From Pirellulales bacterium (lineage in GTDB: Bacteria > Planctomycetota > Planctomycetia > Pirellulales > Thermoguttaceae): a stretch of DNA of 64,000 nucleotides. Below, in pieces: positions 25,749-35,400 of the stretch. Both the position numbers and the translations under genes were made by a program. Each line of letters opens with the position of its first letter. Position 1 is the stretch's first letter. Below the pieces are notes generated by a model. That model saw only the letters and a program-made list of their open reading frames with translations. It did no database searches and was not told the origin of the DNA. Location: NCBI GenBank assembly GCA_016935315.1, contig JAFGRD010000078.1, forward strand, positions 124,001 through 188,000, given 5' to 3'.

Positions 25749-26585
25749 TCACTGCTTGTTCTCGTTCTGCCTTCTCTCCCCATTCTGGGCGTAGAACCGT
25801 TGGATGTTGATCCCGCCGCGCAGCTCCTCCTCCAGCAGCTTGATCCGCATTTCCATCCGCTCGACCCTCCGCTGGAGCGCCGGCAGGATGAATCGCTGCG
25901 TGTCCTCGGGCTTGGGGCGGGGAACGCCCGGATAGCCCAAGTGTCGGGCCAAGGCCGAAAACAGATACAACGGGTCCTTGCGGCGGTTGGCCAACGCGAT
26001 CTTGCCCTCCTTCTCGCCGAAAAGGATCGGCTTCTCGGGCTCCTTTTTACCGCGCGTCTTCCGGTACAGCTCGCTGCGGACGTAGATCATGTCGGCGAAG
26101 TCGACCAGGCCGATTTGGCGGCGGACCGTGAGGATCCACTCCCGCCAATCGCCATGGTAGATCGAGTCGCCGGCCATCGCCTGCAGCCCGCGCTCGTAGC
26201 CCAGCCGGTTGCGGCAAAGGGCCTCGAACTGATAGAGAAAGATCCCTTGCAGCGAAGGACCGGTTGCCCGGTATTCGGCCTCCCGCTGCAAGATCTCCAG
26301 CGCGATGCGGAAATCGAACCGCGCCTCCGCCCGTTCGGCCTCGGCGACGATGTAAGTCTGAAAAGGCGTGAAGTAGTGTGTCAGCCGGGCCATGGCCGTA
26401 GCGAACCCGCCGGTCATCCGCAGCTCGCCGGCCATGAAATCCAGCGCATAGGGCAGGGCCGTGGTCGAGAGGATCTCGTGTCGGATCGAAACCAGCAGCT
26501 CCTGCGTCGAGTAGCTCTGCTGCATCCGCTCTCGCAAGGTGCGGAAGAAGTAGGCCTGTTCTACGTATTCTTCTCGATCAAGCAT
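25749..26585 (-). CDS. Hypothetical helical protein with C-terminal coiled coil
   Basis: 278 residues, no export signal. It begins MLDREEYVEQAYFFRTLRER and is mostly alpha-helical, with a central QGIFLYQFEALCRNRLGYE segment. The end, ALQRRVERMEMRIKLLEEEL, is a short coiled coil. I do not recognise the family. It starts 41 bases after the exported oxidoreductase gene on the same strand and so is probably in its operon. I place the start at 26585, since the preceding codons look unrelated; a Met one codon earlier is also possible. Confidence 0.72.
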   Translation of the reverse strand: MLDREEYVEQAYFFRTLRERMQQSYSTQELLVSIRHEILSTTALPYALDFMAGELRMTGGFATAMARLTHYFTPFQTYIVAEAERAEARFDFRIALEILQREAEYRATGPSLQGIFLYQFEALCRNRLGYERGLQAMAGDSIYHGDWREWILTVRRQIGLVDFADMIYVRSELYRKTRGKKEPEKPILFGEKEGKIALANRRKDPLYLFSALARHLGYPGVPRPKPEDTQRFILPALQRRVERMEMRIKLLEEELRGGINIQRFYAQNGERRQNENKQ

Positions 26586-26625
26586 CATGCACAGTCTACG
26601 AGTCGTTGGGGCCTGCGCCACGCGT

Positions 26626-27933
26626 TTACAGCGTCCACCCCGTCCGATAGGGCCGCCGGATCAGCCGTTCCGCCTCGGGGCAATTGGTCGCCGCGAGCTT
26701 CGCCGCGTCCCACTGGAGCTTCTCACCCGTGCGGTAGCTGACGCTGCCCAGCAGGGCGGCCTCGGTCAGCGCGCCGGAATAGTCGAAGTTGCAGGTGGTT
26801 GGCCCGCCGGCCTTGCAGGAGCGAACCCACTCCGCGTGATGGCCCACCGAATTGGGGATGGTCGGCTCGGGCGGCTGGAAGTCTTGGAACCGTTGCTCCG
26901 GCAGAAGCACCCGGTTGCCGTAGTCGGCCAGCAACATCCCCCGGCGACCGATGAACAACACACCCGATCCCCATTCGGGGATGTTCCGCTCCTTCAGAAA
27001 CTCGGGATGCTTGCCGCCGTCGTACCAGGTGAGCTTCACCGGCGGCAGGTCGCCGCGGGCGGGAAACTCGTAGCGGGCGATCATCCACCGGTGGCACGAT
27101 TCGGGGTGCACCGGCTGCGAGCCCTCGGCCTGGACCGTGGTCGGGTGGCGCAGCTTCAACGCCCAAAACGGCAGGTCCACGTAGTGACAGAAGAAATCGC
27201 CCAGCCCGCCGTTGGCAAAATCCCACCACCCCCGCCAGCCGAACGGCGCGTAGACGGGATGGTACGGTCGATAGGGCGCCGGGCCGAGCCAGAGGTCCCA
27301 CTGGAGGCTTTCGGGCACGGGCGGCGTTTCCTTGGGCCGCTCGCCGCCGCCGTAACTGGCCCCGCACCAGACGTGAACCTCGTCGACCGGGCCGATCGCG
27401 CCCGACTGGACCAGCTCGACCACCCGGCGGTAGTTGTCCCCGGCGTGAATCTGCGTGCCCATCTGGGTCACCAGGCCCTTCTCTTTGGCCACCTCAGCCA
27501 TCACGCGGGCCTCGTAGACGCAATGGGTCAGCGGCTTCTCGCAGTAGCAGTGCTTGCCCAGCTTCATGGCCATCACGCCGGGCGGAGCGTGCGTGTGGTC
27601 GGGCGTGCCGACCACGACCGCGTCGATCTGCTTGTGCATCTCGTCCAGCAGCTTGCGGAAGTCGTGGTACGGCCTGGCCTGCGGATGGTCCTTGAAGGCC
27701 TGGGCCGAATGGCCGTGGTCCACGTCGCACAGGGCCACGATGTTCACGCCGGGCTCGGCGGCCACACCGCGGAGATCGGCATGCCCCCTGCCGCCGCATC
27801 CGATAGCGGCGACGTCGAGCTGTTCATTGGGCGATTGGGCGGCGGCCCGAAGGCTCGTCGAGCCGGTCCACACGGCGGCCCCTGCCAGGGCCGTGTTTCG
27901 CAACATGTCGCGGCGGTTGAGCTGCTTGGGCAT
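26626..27933 (-). CDS. Tat-exported Gfo/Idh/MocA oxidoreductase
   Basis: 435 residues. The N-terminus NRRDMLRNTALAGAAVW carries a twin-arginine signal, followed by a Rossmann NAD(P) site (VAAIGCGGRGHADLRG). The family motif CEKPLTH is at ~residue 130, and the C-terminal part has the usual alpha/beta oxidoreductase domain (GWWDFANGGLGDFFCHYVD with the catalytic His region). Such enzymes oxidise or epimerise sugars and are abundant, often exported, in planctomycetes. AGGAG is upstream of the ATG. Repeat copy D lies 24 bp upstream, in its probable leader. The sugar is unknown. Confidence 0.93.
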   Translation of the reverse strand: MPKQLNRRDMLRNTALAGAAVWTGSTSLRAAAQSPNEQLDVAAIGCGGRGHADLRGVAAEPGVNIVALCDVDHGHSAQAFKDHPQARPYHDFRKLLDEMHKQIDAVVVGTPDHTHAPPGVMAMKLGKHCYCEKPLTHCVYEARVMAEVAKEKGLVTQMGTQIHAGDNYRRVVELVQSGAIGPVDEVHVWCGASYGGGERPKETPPVPESLQWDLWLGPAPYRPYHPVYAPFGWRGWWDFANGGLGDFFCHYVDLPFWALKLRHPTTVQAEGSQPVHPESCHRWMIARYEFPARGDLPPVKLTWYDGGKHPEFLKERNIPEWGSGVLFIGRRGMLLADYGNRVLLPEQRFQDFQPPEPTIPNSVGHHAEWVRSCKAGGPTTCNFDYSGALTEAALLGSVSYRTGEKLQWDAAKLAATNCPEAERLIRRPYRTGWTL

Positions 27934-27956
27934 GGCGTGTTTCTCCTGAGAGAGTC

Positions 27957-28060
27957 TCTTGACGCTGGCACAGCCACGACGCGAGGGCGACCCGCGGGAG
28001 CCCGATGCTTCCGGTCTCCCGTTGGTCGGCCTTGATCATCTGCCGTGCACGCATCAACAA
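27957..28060 (+). repeat. Palindromic element, copy D
   Basis: TTGACGCTGGCAC at the left, GCGAGGGCGACCCGCGGGAG and GGTCTCCCGTTGGTCGGCC in the core, and GTGCACGCATCAACAA at the right. It lies between the divergent oxidoreductase and rsmG genes. The bases after the right end (AAGTG) match those after copy E. Confidence 0.8.
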
Positions 28061-28227
28061 AGTGGGAAGACATTGGTGGTGTGCATACTCAAATCGGATG
28101 GGCACCGTCGCCCCCTACCCGAACCCGAAAAATGCCCTTGACTCGCCATTCGGCGAAAGTCCACTATTATGCTAGTCTCTGCAACCCGCCCGTGCAATCG
28201 TGTCCCCGAACCCAGGTCTGTTCGCAC

Positions 28228-28869
28228 GTGAACTCCTCCACAAACGATTTGGCCGCCGCGGTGGCCCGGCACGGAATCGATTTGCCGCCGGGGCAGATCG
28301 AGCAGCTCGCGCGCTATTGCGAGCTGCTTTGGCAATGGAACGCCAAGATCAACCTCACGCGGCACACCGACTACGAGAAGTTCGTCGCCCGCGACCTGGT
28401 CGATAGCCTGGCGATTGCCGGGTTCCTTGGGCCGGGCGAAAAGGTGCTCGACGTGGGCACCGGCGGCGGCGTGCCCGGCGTGGTACTGGCGATCGTGCGG
28501 GAAGATCTCGACGTATCACTCTGCGAATCGGTGGGCAAGAAGGCCGGGGCCGTGGGCGACATCGTGCAGCAACTCGGGCTGGACGTAGGGGTGTTCCACG
28601 GGCGGGCGGAAGACCTGTTGGCCGAGCGGCGGTTCGACACACTGGTGATCCGGGCGGTGGGCCGATTGAGGAAGCTGCTCGATTGGCTCGGCCCCCACTG
28701 GGACGCCTTCGAACGGATGCTGCTGGTCAAAGGGCCCGCCTGGGTCGAGGAGCGCGGGGAGGCCCGCCACCACGGTCTGCTCAAGGGACTCGCCCTGCGC
28801 AAGCTGGCCGCCTATCCCTTGCCCGGCACCAAGTCGGAAAGCGTGCTTCTGCAGATTCGACGGGAATGA
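28228..28869 (+). CDS. rsmG: 16S rRNA (guanine-N7) methyltransferase RsmG
   Basis: 213 residues, the usual size. It makes m7G527 in 16S rRNA. QIEQLARYCELLWQWNAKINLT and VARDLVDSLAIAGFL are the typical N-terminal helices, and VLDVGTGGGVPGVVLAI is the SAM-binding loop. The GTG at 28228 is the natural start; the in-frame ATG 61 codons earlier lies in repeat copy D and encodes nothing conserved. It stands alone, not next to mnmG or parAB as in many bacteria. Loss of RsmG gives low-level streptomycin resistance in other species. Confidence 0.93.
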   Translation: MNSSTNDLAAAVARHGIDLPPGQIEQLARYCELLWQWNAKINLTRHTDYEKFVARDLVDSLAIAGFLGPGEKVLDVGTGGGVPGVVLAIVREDLDVSLCESVGKKAGAVGDIVQQLGLDVGVFHGRAEDLLAERRFDTLVIRAVGRLRKLLDWLGPHWDAFERMLLVKGPAWVEERGEARHHGLLKGLALRKLAAYPLPGTKSESVLLQIRRE

Positions 28870-29228
28870 GGCTGCCGCGGGCCGTGATCTGCCCCCGCCG
28901 CAGGCGCACGTCGAGACCCGGCTGCCCGCTTCGCTGTCGGATCCGCGGGGCGAAGGGATCGAGGAAGGTCTTCCTCTGGTTCGACGCCGATGGGAACGTG
29001 GTTGGCCGCGAAGCGGCCGACCTGGGACCGAGTTCCCCGTTGAGCCGTCCCCAAGTTGTTGCTGCCAGCGCCGGTGCGGCCGGCCGACAAATCGTCGGGT
29101 TTTCCCGCAAACGCCCTTTTCCTTTTTTGCGACGGGCGATATCCTTTTGCGCTGGTTCACCGATCGTCTTTCTGCCCGCGGAGGTGCCGCGGTGGTGCGA
29201 ACCGGGGTGAGCCATCAGGAGACCAGCG
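28870..29228. other. Gap between rsmG and the ATP-grasp fusion gene
   Basis: 359 bp with no convincing gene on either strand. The final bases (CAGGAGACCAGCG) carry the ribosome site of the downstream gene. T-rich runs near 29105-29160 stand out in this GC-rich sequence and could mark a promoter, but I see no good box pair. Confidence 0.4.
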
Positions 29229-31196
29229 ATGAGCAGTGCGAGTAAGAATGGTGACCATGCTACTGGATTGGCGGCCGCCCCGAAATCGACAGGTGCCAAG
29301 AGGCGGGCTTTGCGCCGGCAACCCACGCGTACCCTGGGTCCGGTTCCGGATCTCGAGCGGCATTTGCCGGAGGAATGGTGGCGGACACTGTTTAACTCCG
29401 TCTATCTGAAGACCGACGGCGACGTCGTCGAGAACGACTCCAACACGGCGCGGGAGGTCGACCTGCTGATCCGCACCGCCGGCCTGGAGCCGAACGACCG
29501 GATTCTCGACCTGTGCTGCGGCCAGGGGCGCCATTGCCTGGAAATGGCTCGCCGCGGGCACCGCAACGTGGTCGGCGTGGACCGGTCGCGGTATCTGATT
29601 CGGCTGGCGCGCCGCCGAGCCAAACAGCAAGGGCTGAAGATCGCTTTCCACGAGGGGGACGCCCGCAAGTTCCGGCTGAAGGACGCCGATTTCCACTGCG
29701 TCGCCCTGATGGGCAACTCGTTCGGGTACTTCGATCGCGAAGAAGACGATCTGGCCGTGCTGCAGTCGGTGATCCGCGCGCTGGGATCGGGCGGGGTGCT
29801 CGCGCTGGACGTGACCAACGGCCAGTGGGTGCGGGAGAACTACGTGCGACGGAACTGGGAGTGGATCGACCAGAACCATTTCGTCTGCCGCGAGCGATCG
29901 CTGTCGGCCGACGGCGGCCGGCTGGTCTCGCGCGAGGTCGTGGTTCATGCCGAGCGCGGCGTGATCGTCGACCAGTTCTACGCCGAGCGGCTCTACTCGC
30001 CCGACGCGATCGTGGCGCTGCTTCACCAGGCCGGGTTCACCCACATCCGCGAGCACGCCCTGGTCGAAGCCGAATCGGATCGCAATCAGGACCTCGGCAT
30101 GATGGCCCAGCGCATGTTCCTGACGGCCAAGTCGCCGCGGCCGGTGGCCCGACCGAGCCGGCGCAAGTCGCTCTTCTCCGGCGTGACCGTCCTCTTGGGG
30201 GACCCGCGCCTGCCGGATAGCTGCAAGCGGGACGGCCAGTTCAACCCCGAGGACTTCGACACGATCCACAGGCTGAAGGACGCCCTGGGCGAACTGACCG
30301 ATTTCTCGTTCCGCTACCTGGACAACCACGCGTCGCTGCTGGCCGACCTGCGAGCCACATCGCCGGATTTCGCGCTGAACCTCTGCGACGAGGGGTTCGA
30401 CAACGACGCCTTCAAGGAGTTGCACGTGCCGGCCTTGTTGGAGATGCTGGAGATTCCCTACAGCGGCGCGGGACCGGCCACGCTGGGCCTCTGCTACAAC
30501 AAGGCCTACGTGCGATCCATTGCCGAAACGCTGGCGGTCCCCGTGCCGCTGGAGACCTACATCGACCCCGACGATCAATCGGCGACCATCCCCTCCGTGC
30601 TGCCGGCGCTGGTCAAGCCGACCTATGGCGACAGCAGCGTCGGCATTACGCAGACCTCGGTCGTCGATTCGCCCCGGGCCCTGATCGCGCGGCTGGAAGA
30701 GATGCGCAACGAGTTTCGCGGCATGCCGCTGTTGATCCAGGAGTTCCTCACCGGCGCGGAGTATAGCGTGGGGATCGTCGGCAACCCGGGGCAGGGGTTC
30801 CACTACCTGCCGCTGCTGGAGGTCGATTACCGCGGGTTGGACCCGTCGCTGCCGCAGATTCTGGGCTACGAGTCGAAGTGGCTGCCCGACTCTCCCTATT
30901 GGTCGCAGATCCAGTACCACGAAGCCGGCCTGGATGAAGAGACGACGCGCCGGCTCTACGATCATTCGAGCCTGCTGTTCGAGCGGCTGGGCTGCCGCGA
31001 CTACGCCCGCTTCGACTTCCGCGCCGACGCGGAAGGGGAAATCAAGCTGCTCGAGGTGAATCCCAACCCGGGCTGGTGCTGGGACGGCAAATTCAATCTG
31101 ATGGCCGGTTTCGGGGGGATGCGCTACGCCGACTTGTTACACATGATCCTGGAAGCCGCGCAGTTGCGATACGCCTCCAACGGCCACAACGCCTGA
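29229..31196 (+). CDS. Methyltransferase / ATP-grasp ligase fusion
   Basis: 655 residues. Residues ~50-300 are a class I SAM methyltransferase (RILDLCCGQGRHCLEMARRG, VVGVDRS, VALMGNSFGYF). Residues ~315-650 are a D-Ala-D-Ala-ligase-type ATP-grasp: LVKPTYGDSSVGI for the phosphate grip, PLLIQEFLTGAEYSVGIVG, and the metal-binding end IKLLEVNPNPGWCWDG. The protein could join two substrates by an amide bond and methylate one. AGGAGACC upstream supports the start. The next gene, 50 bases on, encodes an AstE-type deacylase, so the two form an operon. Substrates unknown; a modified peptide or amino acid is the likely product. Confidence 0.88.
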   Translation: MSSASKNGDHATGLAAAPKSTGAKRRALRRQPTRTLGPVPDLERHLPEEWWRTLFNSVYLKTDGDVVENDSNTAREVDLLIRTAGLEPNDRILDLCCGQGRHCLEMARRGHRNVVGVDRSRYLIRLARRRAKQQGLKIAFHEGDARKFRLKDADFHCVALMGNSFGYFDREEDDLAVLQSVIRALGSGGVLALDVTNGQWVRENYVRRNWEWIDQNHFVCRERSLSADGGRLVSREVVVHAERGVIVDQFYAERLYSPDAIVALLHQAGFTHIREHALVEAESDRNQDLGMMAQRMFLTAKSPRPVARPSRRKSLFSGVTVLLGDPRLPDSCKRDGQFNPEDFDTIHRLKDALGELTDFSFRYLDNHASLLADLRATSPDFALNLCDEGFDNDAFKELHVPALLEMLEIPYSGAGPATLGLCYNKAYVRSIAETLAVPVPLETYIDPDDQSATIPSVLPALVKPTYGDSSVGITQTSVVDSPRALIARLEEMRNEFRGMPLLIQEFLTGAEYSVGIVGNPGQGFHYLPLLEVDYRGLDPSLPQILGYESKWLPDSPYWSQIQYHEAGLDEETTRRLYDHSSLLFERLGCRDYARFDFRADAEGEIKLLEVNPNPGWCWDGKFNLMAGFGGMRYADLLHMILEAAQLRYASNGHNA

Positions 31197-31246
31197 AAGC
31201 CGGCCGCGGCCGCCCGCGAAACCGCGCCACCGCGAGAGATGCCGTG

Positions 31247-32290
31247 ATGGCCAGGAAGAAACCCGGTGCGCCCCACCGCCGTCCGCGCGACGACCACCGC
31301 GTACGGTTCCACTATTCGTTTCTGAAGATCCTCGGCGGGTCGGATCTGTCTCGGCGCCGCCTGCCGTACATGGAAGCCCGCAGCCCGCAGGCAGGCCCCG
31401 CGGTTTGGCTCACCGCCTGCAGCCATGGTGAGGAGGTGGGCGGCATCGTGGTCGTGCAAGAGGTATTCAAGCGGCTGCGAAGAGCGACCCTGCTGAAAGG
31501 CAGCCTGCACGCGTTTCCGCTGATGAATCCGTTGGGGTTCGAGGCCGGCGCGCGGCACGTCACCCTTAGCGAAGAAGACCTCAACCGCTCTTTCCCCGGC
31601 AGCCCCCACGGCACGCTGGCGGAGCGGATCGCCGATCGGATCTTCTGCTCGATTGAGCAGACGGAGCCGCTGATCGTCCTGGACCTGCACAACGACTGGA
31701 TTCGCTCGATTCCCTATACCGTGCTTGATCCCCCGCCCGACTCGCTCGATCCCGCGGTCGCCGACCGCGCGGCGGCCCTGGCGGCGGAAACGGGATTCGT
31801 ACTCGTGATGGAGCCCAGCCCGTTGCGCAAAACGCTCTCGCACAGCCTGATGCTCCGCGGCGTGGCGGCCCTGACGATCGAATTGGGAGAGTCCTACGTC
31901 GTCAACGAAAAAAACGTCGAGTTGGGCGTCCGCTCGGTGTTCGCGGTCCTTTCGAACCTCGGCATGGTCGCGGCGGAGGCGGAGCCGTTCCGGTTCGCCG
32001 TGCCGGAAGACGTGCGGGGAAAAGTGCTGCACTACTCGAACCAGCCGGTCAGCTCCACCAGCGGCATCCTGCGTTTTCTGGTTTCCCCCGGCACGCTGGT
32101 GCGTGCCGGTCAGCCGGTCGCCAAGGTGTTCAACGCCTTTGGGCGATTCCAGGAGACGCTGTCGGCCTTGGGCGACGGGATTGTCTTGGGCCATTCCGAT
32201 TCGTCCGTGGCCTATCCGGGTGCCCCGGTCATGGCGTTCGGTGTCACGGAAACGCAGGCTGACGCGACGTGTCAGCCCAATGGTGACTGA
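31247..32290 (+). CDS. Succinylglutamate desuccinylase/aspartoacylase-family hydrolase
   Basis: 347 residues of the AstE/AspA zinc-hydrolase family. ACSHGEEVGG supplies the His and Glu metal ligands, and DLHNDW supplies the third His. SEEDLNRSFPGSPHG is the family substrate loop, and TIELGES carries the probable catalytic Glu. The last ~90 residues are the usual C-terminal beta-barrel. It would hydrolyse an N-acyl or amide bond, perhaps one made by the ATP-grasp enzyme upstream. ATG at 31247 follows weakly matching GAGA. A dispersed repeat begins 28 bases after the stop. Confidence 0.88.
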   Translation: MARKKPGAPHRRPRDDHRVRFHYSFLKILGGSDLSRRRLPYMEARSPQAGPAVWLTACSHGEEVGGIVVVQEVFKRLRRATLLKGSLHAFPLMNPLGFEAGARHVTLSEEDLNRSFPGSPHGTLAERIADRIFCSIEQTEPLIVLDLHNDWIRSIPYTVLDPPPDSLDPAVADRAAALAAETGFVLVMEPSPLRKTLSHSLMLRGVAALTIELGESYVVNEKNVELGVRSVFAVLSNLGMVAAEAEPFRFAVPEDVRGKVLHYSNQPVSSTSGILRFLVSPGTLVRAGQPVAKVFNAFGRFQETLSALGDGIVLGHSDSSVAYPGAPVMAFGVTETQADATCQPNGD

Positions 32291-32318
32291 AGTCGAAAGA
32301 CGCCAGCCGTCGCTTGGC

Positions 32319-32422
32319 TATTGACGCTTGCACACTCCATGCGCGAGGGCGACCAACGGGAGCCCGACTTGTCGGGCCTCCCGCTGGTCAGCCTAGATCA
32401 TTCACAGTGCAAACATCAACAA
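32319..32422 (+). repeat. Palindromic element, copy E
   Basis: TATTGACGCTTGCAC at the left, GCGAGGGCGACCAACGGGAG in the core with a near-perfect partner CTCCCGCTGGTC, and GTGCAAACATCAACAA at the right. It lies between the convergent AstE-like and GH38 genes and could act on the end of both transcripts. This copy has the best-paired core: 12 pairs, one bulge and five more pairs. Confidence 0.85.
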
Positions 32423-32456
32423 AGTGCTACGGAAGAACAAGAAAAGCGGCTCAGGA

Positions 32457-35400
32457 CTACCTTGCCAACTCGGAGGAGGTCGGCGCATCGTCCTGTCCTT
32501 TTTCCTCTTCGGTTCGCAGCGTTACGATCTCGTACGGTGCCAGTTTCAGGATTTCGGGGGCCCTCTCGGTCCGGTCCTCCAACGGATTCGACACGTAGAC
32601 CTCTTGCGGTTCGGCGGTCCAGCGAATCGAGGCCTGCTGCGGTTGATCGGTCGTGTTGAACAACCGCACCAGCAGCCCCCGCCCGTCGCGGCACGGCTTC
32701 AGGGCCGTAACCACCAGGGCGTCGTTGTCCAGCGCCAGCAAGCTGCCGCGAACCGGCCGGGACGCATCGGCGGTCAACGCCAGCAGCGGTTGGTGCACGG
32801 CCCGGGCGAAACGCTGGGCGTCCGCCTGATCGTACGGGCCGGCATGGGGCCGCAGCACGTACCGGAACGTCATCTCGCCCTCCTGCCCGGCCTTGTAGTT
32901 GGTCTCCCAATGGTTGTTGCAGACCCAACTGTAGATTGTCCCGCCCGGCTGGATCGTCTCGCGCCACGCGTCGAGCGCCACCGCCGGGGTGTAGAGAATC
33001 GGCGCGAACTGCATCATGTTGGCCTCGTGCGCGACCCAAGTAACGCCGTACGCGTCGTTCGACAAGTCGCACCAGCGCTGCACGCAGTAGTAGTTGCGGT
33101 TGGCGCCGGGCAACTGGTCGCGTTCAGGCACGATCACGGCCCAAGGAATATCGATGTGCCAGGTTCCCTTGGGCACGTTCAGCGGAAAGCCGAAGAACGT
33201 CCCCTCCGGACGCCGCTCCATGATCTTGTCCAACGTGTTGCTGATTTGCACCGCATCGCAGCCGTCGATCACCGTGAGCCGGCGAACCAGCCGGCGGCAG
33301 TTGGGGGCTTCCGATGCGACGTCCAGCGTGGCGACCAGCGGGCCGGCGTCCCGCACCCGAACCGTCACCCCGTCGCTATGCCGCAGGCGATTCTCGGTCG
33401 GGTCGCGGCCCAGGATGTGCAAGTAGTCGTTGAGCCCGCGGTTGCCGTCCTCGCCCGGCGACACCAGGTTGGCGTCGATCCCCCGGCGCTGAAGTTGCCC
33501 GATCGCCCCGGACTGCGGGTCGATCCGAACGGAAAGCAGGTCGTTGCCGACGGTCAGGGCGTCGGCGTCGGCCTTGGCGGAGCCTTCGGCCTTCGGCTTG
33601 CCGGCCGAGAGGAAGTAACGCTTTGCACCCAGTGGAGGAACCTCGGTCGCGCGGAACGCCAGGCGACCGTCGCCGAGACGCTGCGACGGCACCACGTTGC
33701 CTTGGGCGTCGCGGACGACCGACGGCTCGGCCGAGGCCGAGACGATCACCAGCTCGGTTCGCGGCCACGACGCCGTGTTGAGCACGTCGATGCACGCTGC
33801 GTCGCGCGTGGCGGCCTTGCCGGCGGCCTCGGCGAGCAACTCGTCGGTCATTTGGGCCCCGCGGCGGGCGTAGTTCTGCTTGTACTCGTCCTGGCGGACG
33901 GTGAAGGGATCGTCGGGCTGGCTGATGCTGCAATGCGCGCCCCAGGTGTGCTCGTCATACATGATCAGGTTGGTCCAGGCCTGGTCGAAACGCTCGGCCG
34001 GAAACTCTTCCGGGCGGAGCAAGGCCCAAAGCGTCTGGGCCTGGACGATCCGCTCACACGCCCCGCGGTTCAGCGCGGTCGCTCGCGACGTGCTGGCACA
34101 GCCGTCTTCCCAATAGGGCGTATAATCGCCGCGGACGACGGGGAGCTGGTCGCCGTAGCGACGCTCCAGCTCGGCCATCACCTGGCTGTTGCGAGCCAGG
34201 ATCAGCTTGGGGTAGACGTACTGTTGGTTCCATTGCCGGACCACGTCGCTGATCACGCGGTTGGGCCGCCCATTGTCTCCCTCGATGCAGTATCGCAGCA
34301 TCACGACGTCGTAGGGGAATTGCTTTTGTTCGAGCTGTTCGAGCATGCCGAAAACCCGTTCGGGCCGGAGACGGTGCCCGATCGGCTGCCCGTGCCATTG
34401 GTGGTAGCCGAAGCCCGACAGCCAGCAGAGCACGCGGTGCTTGCCGCTGGGTGACTCCCAGTAGAAGGGCTTGTCGGCCCAGTGGTAGAGCCGCCCGACG
34501 CGGTGGCCCGGGTTGGGCCCCATGGTCATGTACTTCACGCCGTTGTGGGCCAACGCCGGGACCAATCCCCAAGTGTAGCCCGGCACATCGCTCTGCATCG
34601 CGCTGTCGACGGTTACGCTGTGCTCCCGCCCGAAACGCTTCGCACAGGCGAGCAGCTCCAGCAACTCCTCGTCGTTGTACATGCCGGTCATCGCCTGGGC
34701 GTACATGGCGTCGAGATGGATATCGCGGCGTTGGGCGGCCTCGACGAAGGCCTTCTTCTCCTCGTCGCCGGCCGTGCGGAAAAACTCCTCGACCGCCCAC
34801 ATGCCTTCGGGATGCCAACGGAAGCGGGCGTCTTGCGGATAGTCCTTCGTCTGGTCGACGAACTCCAGGCTGTCTTTCAGCGCCTGCACTTGCCGCGCCA
34901 GCACATCTTCCTGCACGTGCGTGTATCCGATGTCGAGATGGGTCTGGTGGACGAGATACACTTCCCACGGCCGCTCGGGCGCCAGCGTCGCCTCCTGCCG
35001 TATTTGTCTCTCACCCACCCGCAGCGTCGCCGAGACGCTCACCGGCTGATCGGTCATCTCCACCGGTACGAGGATCTCGGCTTCCAGCAGATTCTCCTTC
35101 GGCGATAGCCGTTTCTCGACCGTGCCGGCCGCCGTCGCCGCGCTCAGCGTGACCTCTTTGGCCAGGATTCCACCTCGGTAATCGACGAGCAGCCTGCGGC
35201 ACGTCTTTCCCGTCTGAGGGTCGCGCAGCACGCCGGGGGCCGGCTTCAGGGCGATCTCGTCGACGCCCACCGACCGGGTGTTCATCTGGATCCGGTCGTA
35301 CAAGACCCACGACCCGTCCCGGTTGGTGATCGTCAGACGGTTGCCCTGCGGCCGGATCGCCTCGGCCAGGAAGCAAGCGCGGTGTGTCGTGGGGCGCCCC

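Noticed and set aside
28138-28170. Possible rsmG promoter, TTGACT and TATTAT
   Set aside because: The spacer would be 21 bases, too long for a normal sigma-70 promoter.
28516-29160. 214-codon open frame on the minus strand beside rsmG
   Set aside because: It overlaps rsmG on the other strand and has no conserved motif or ribosome site.
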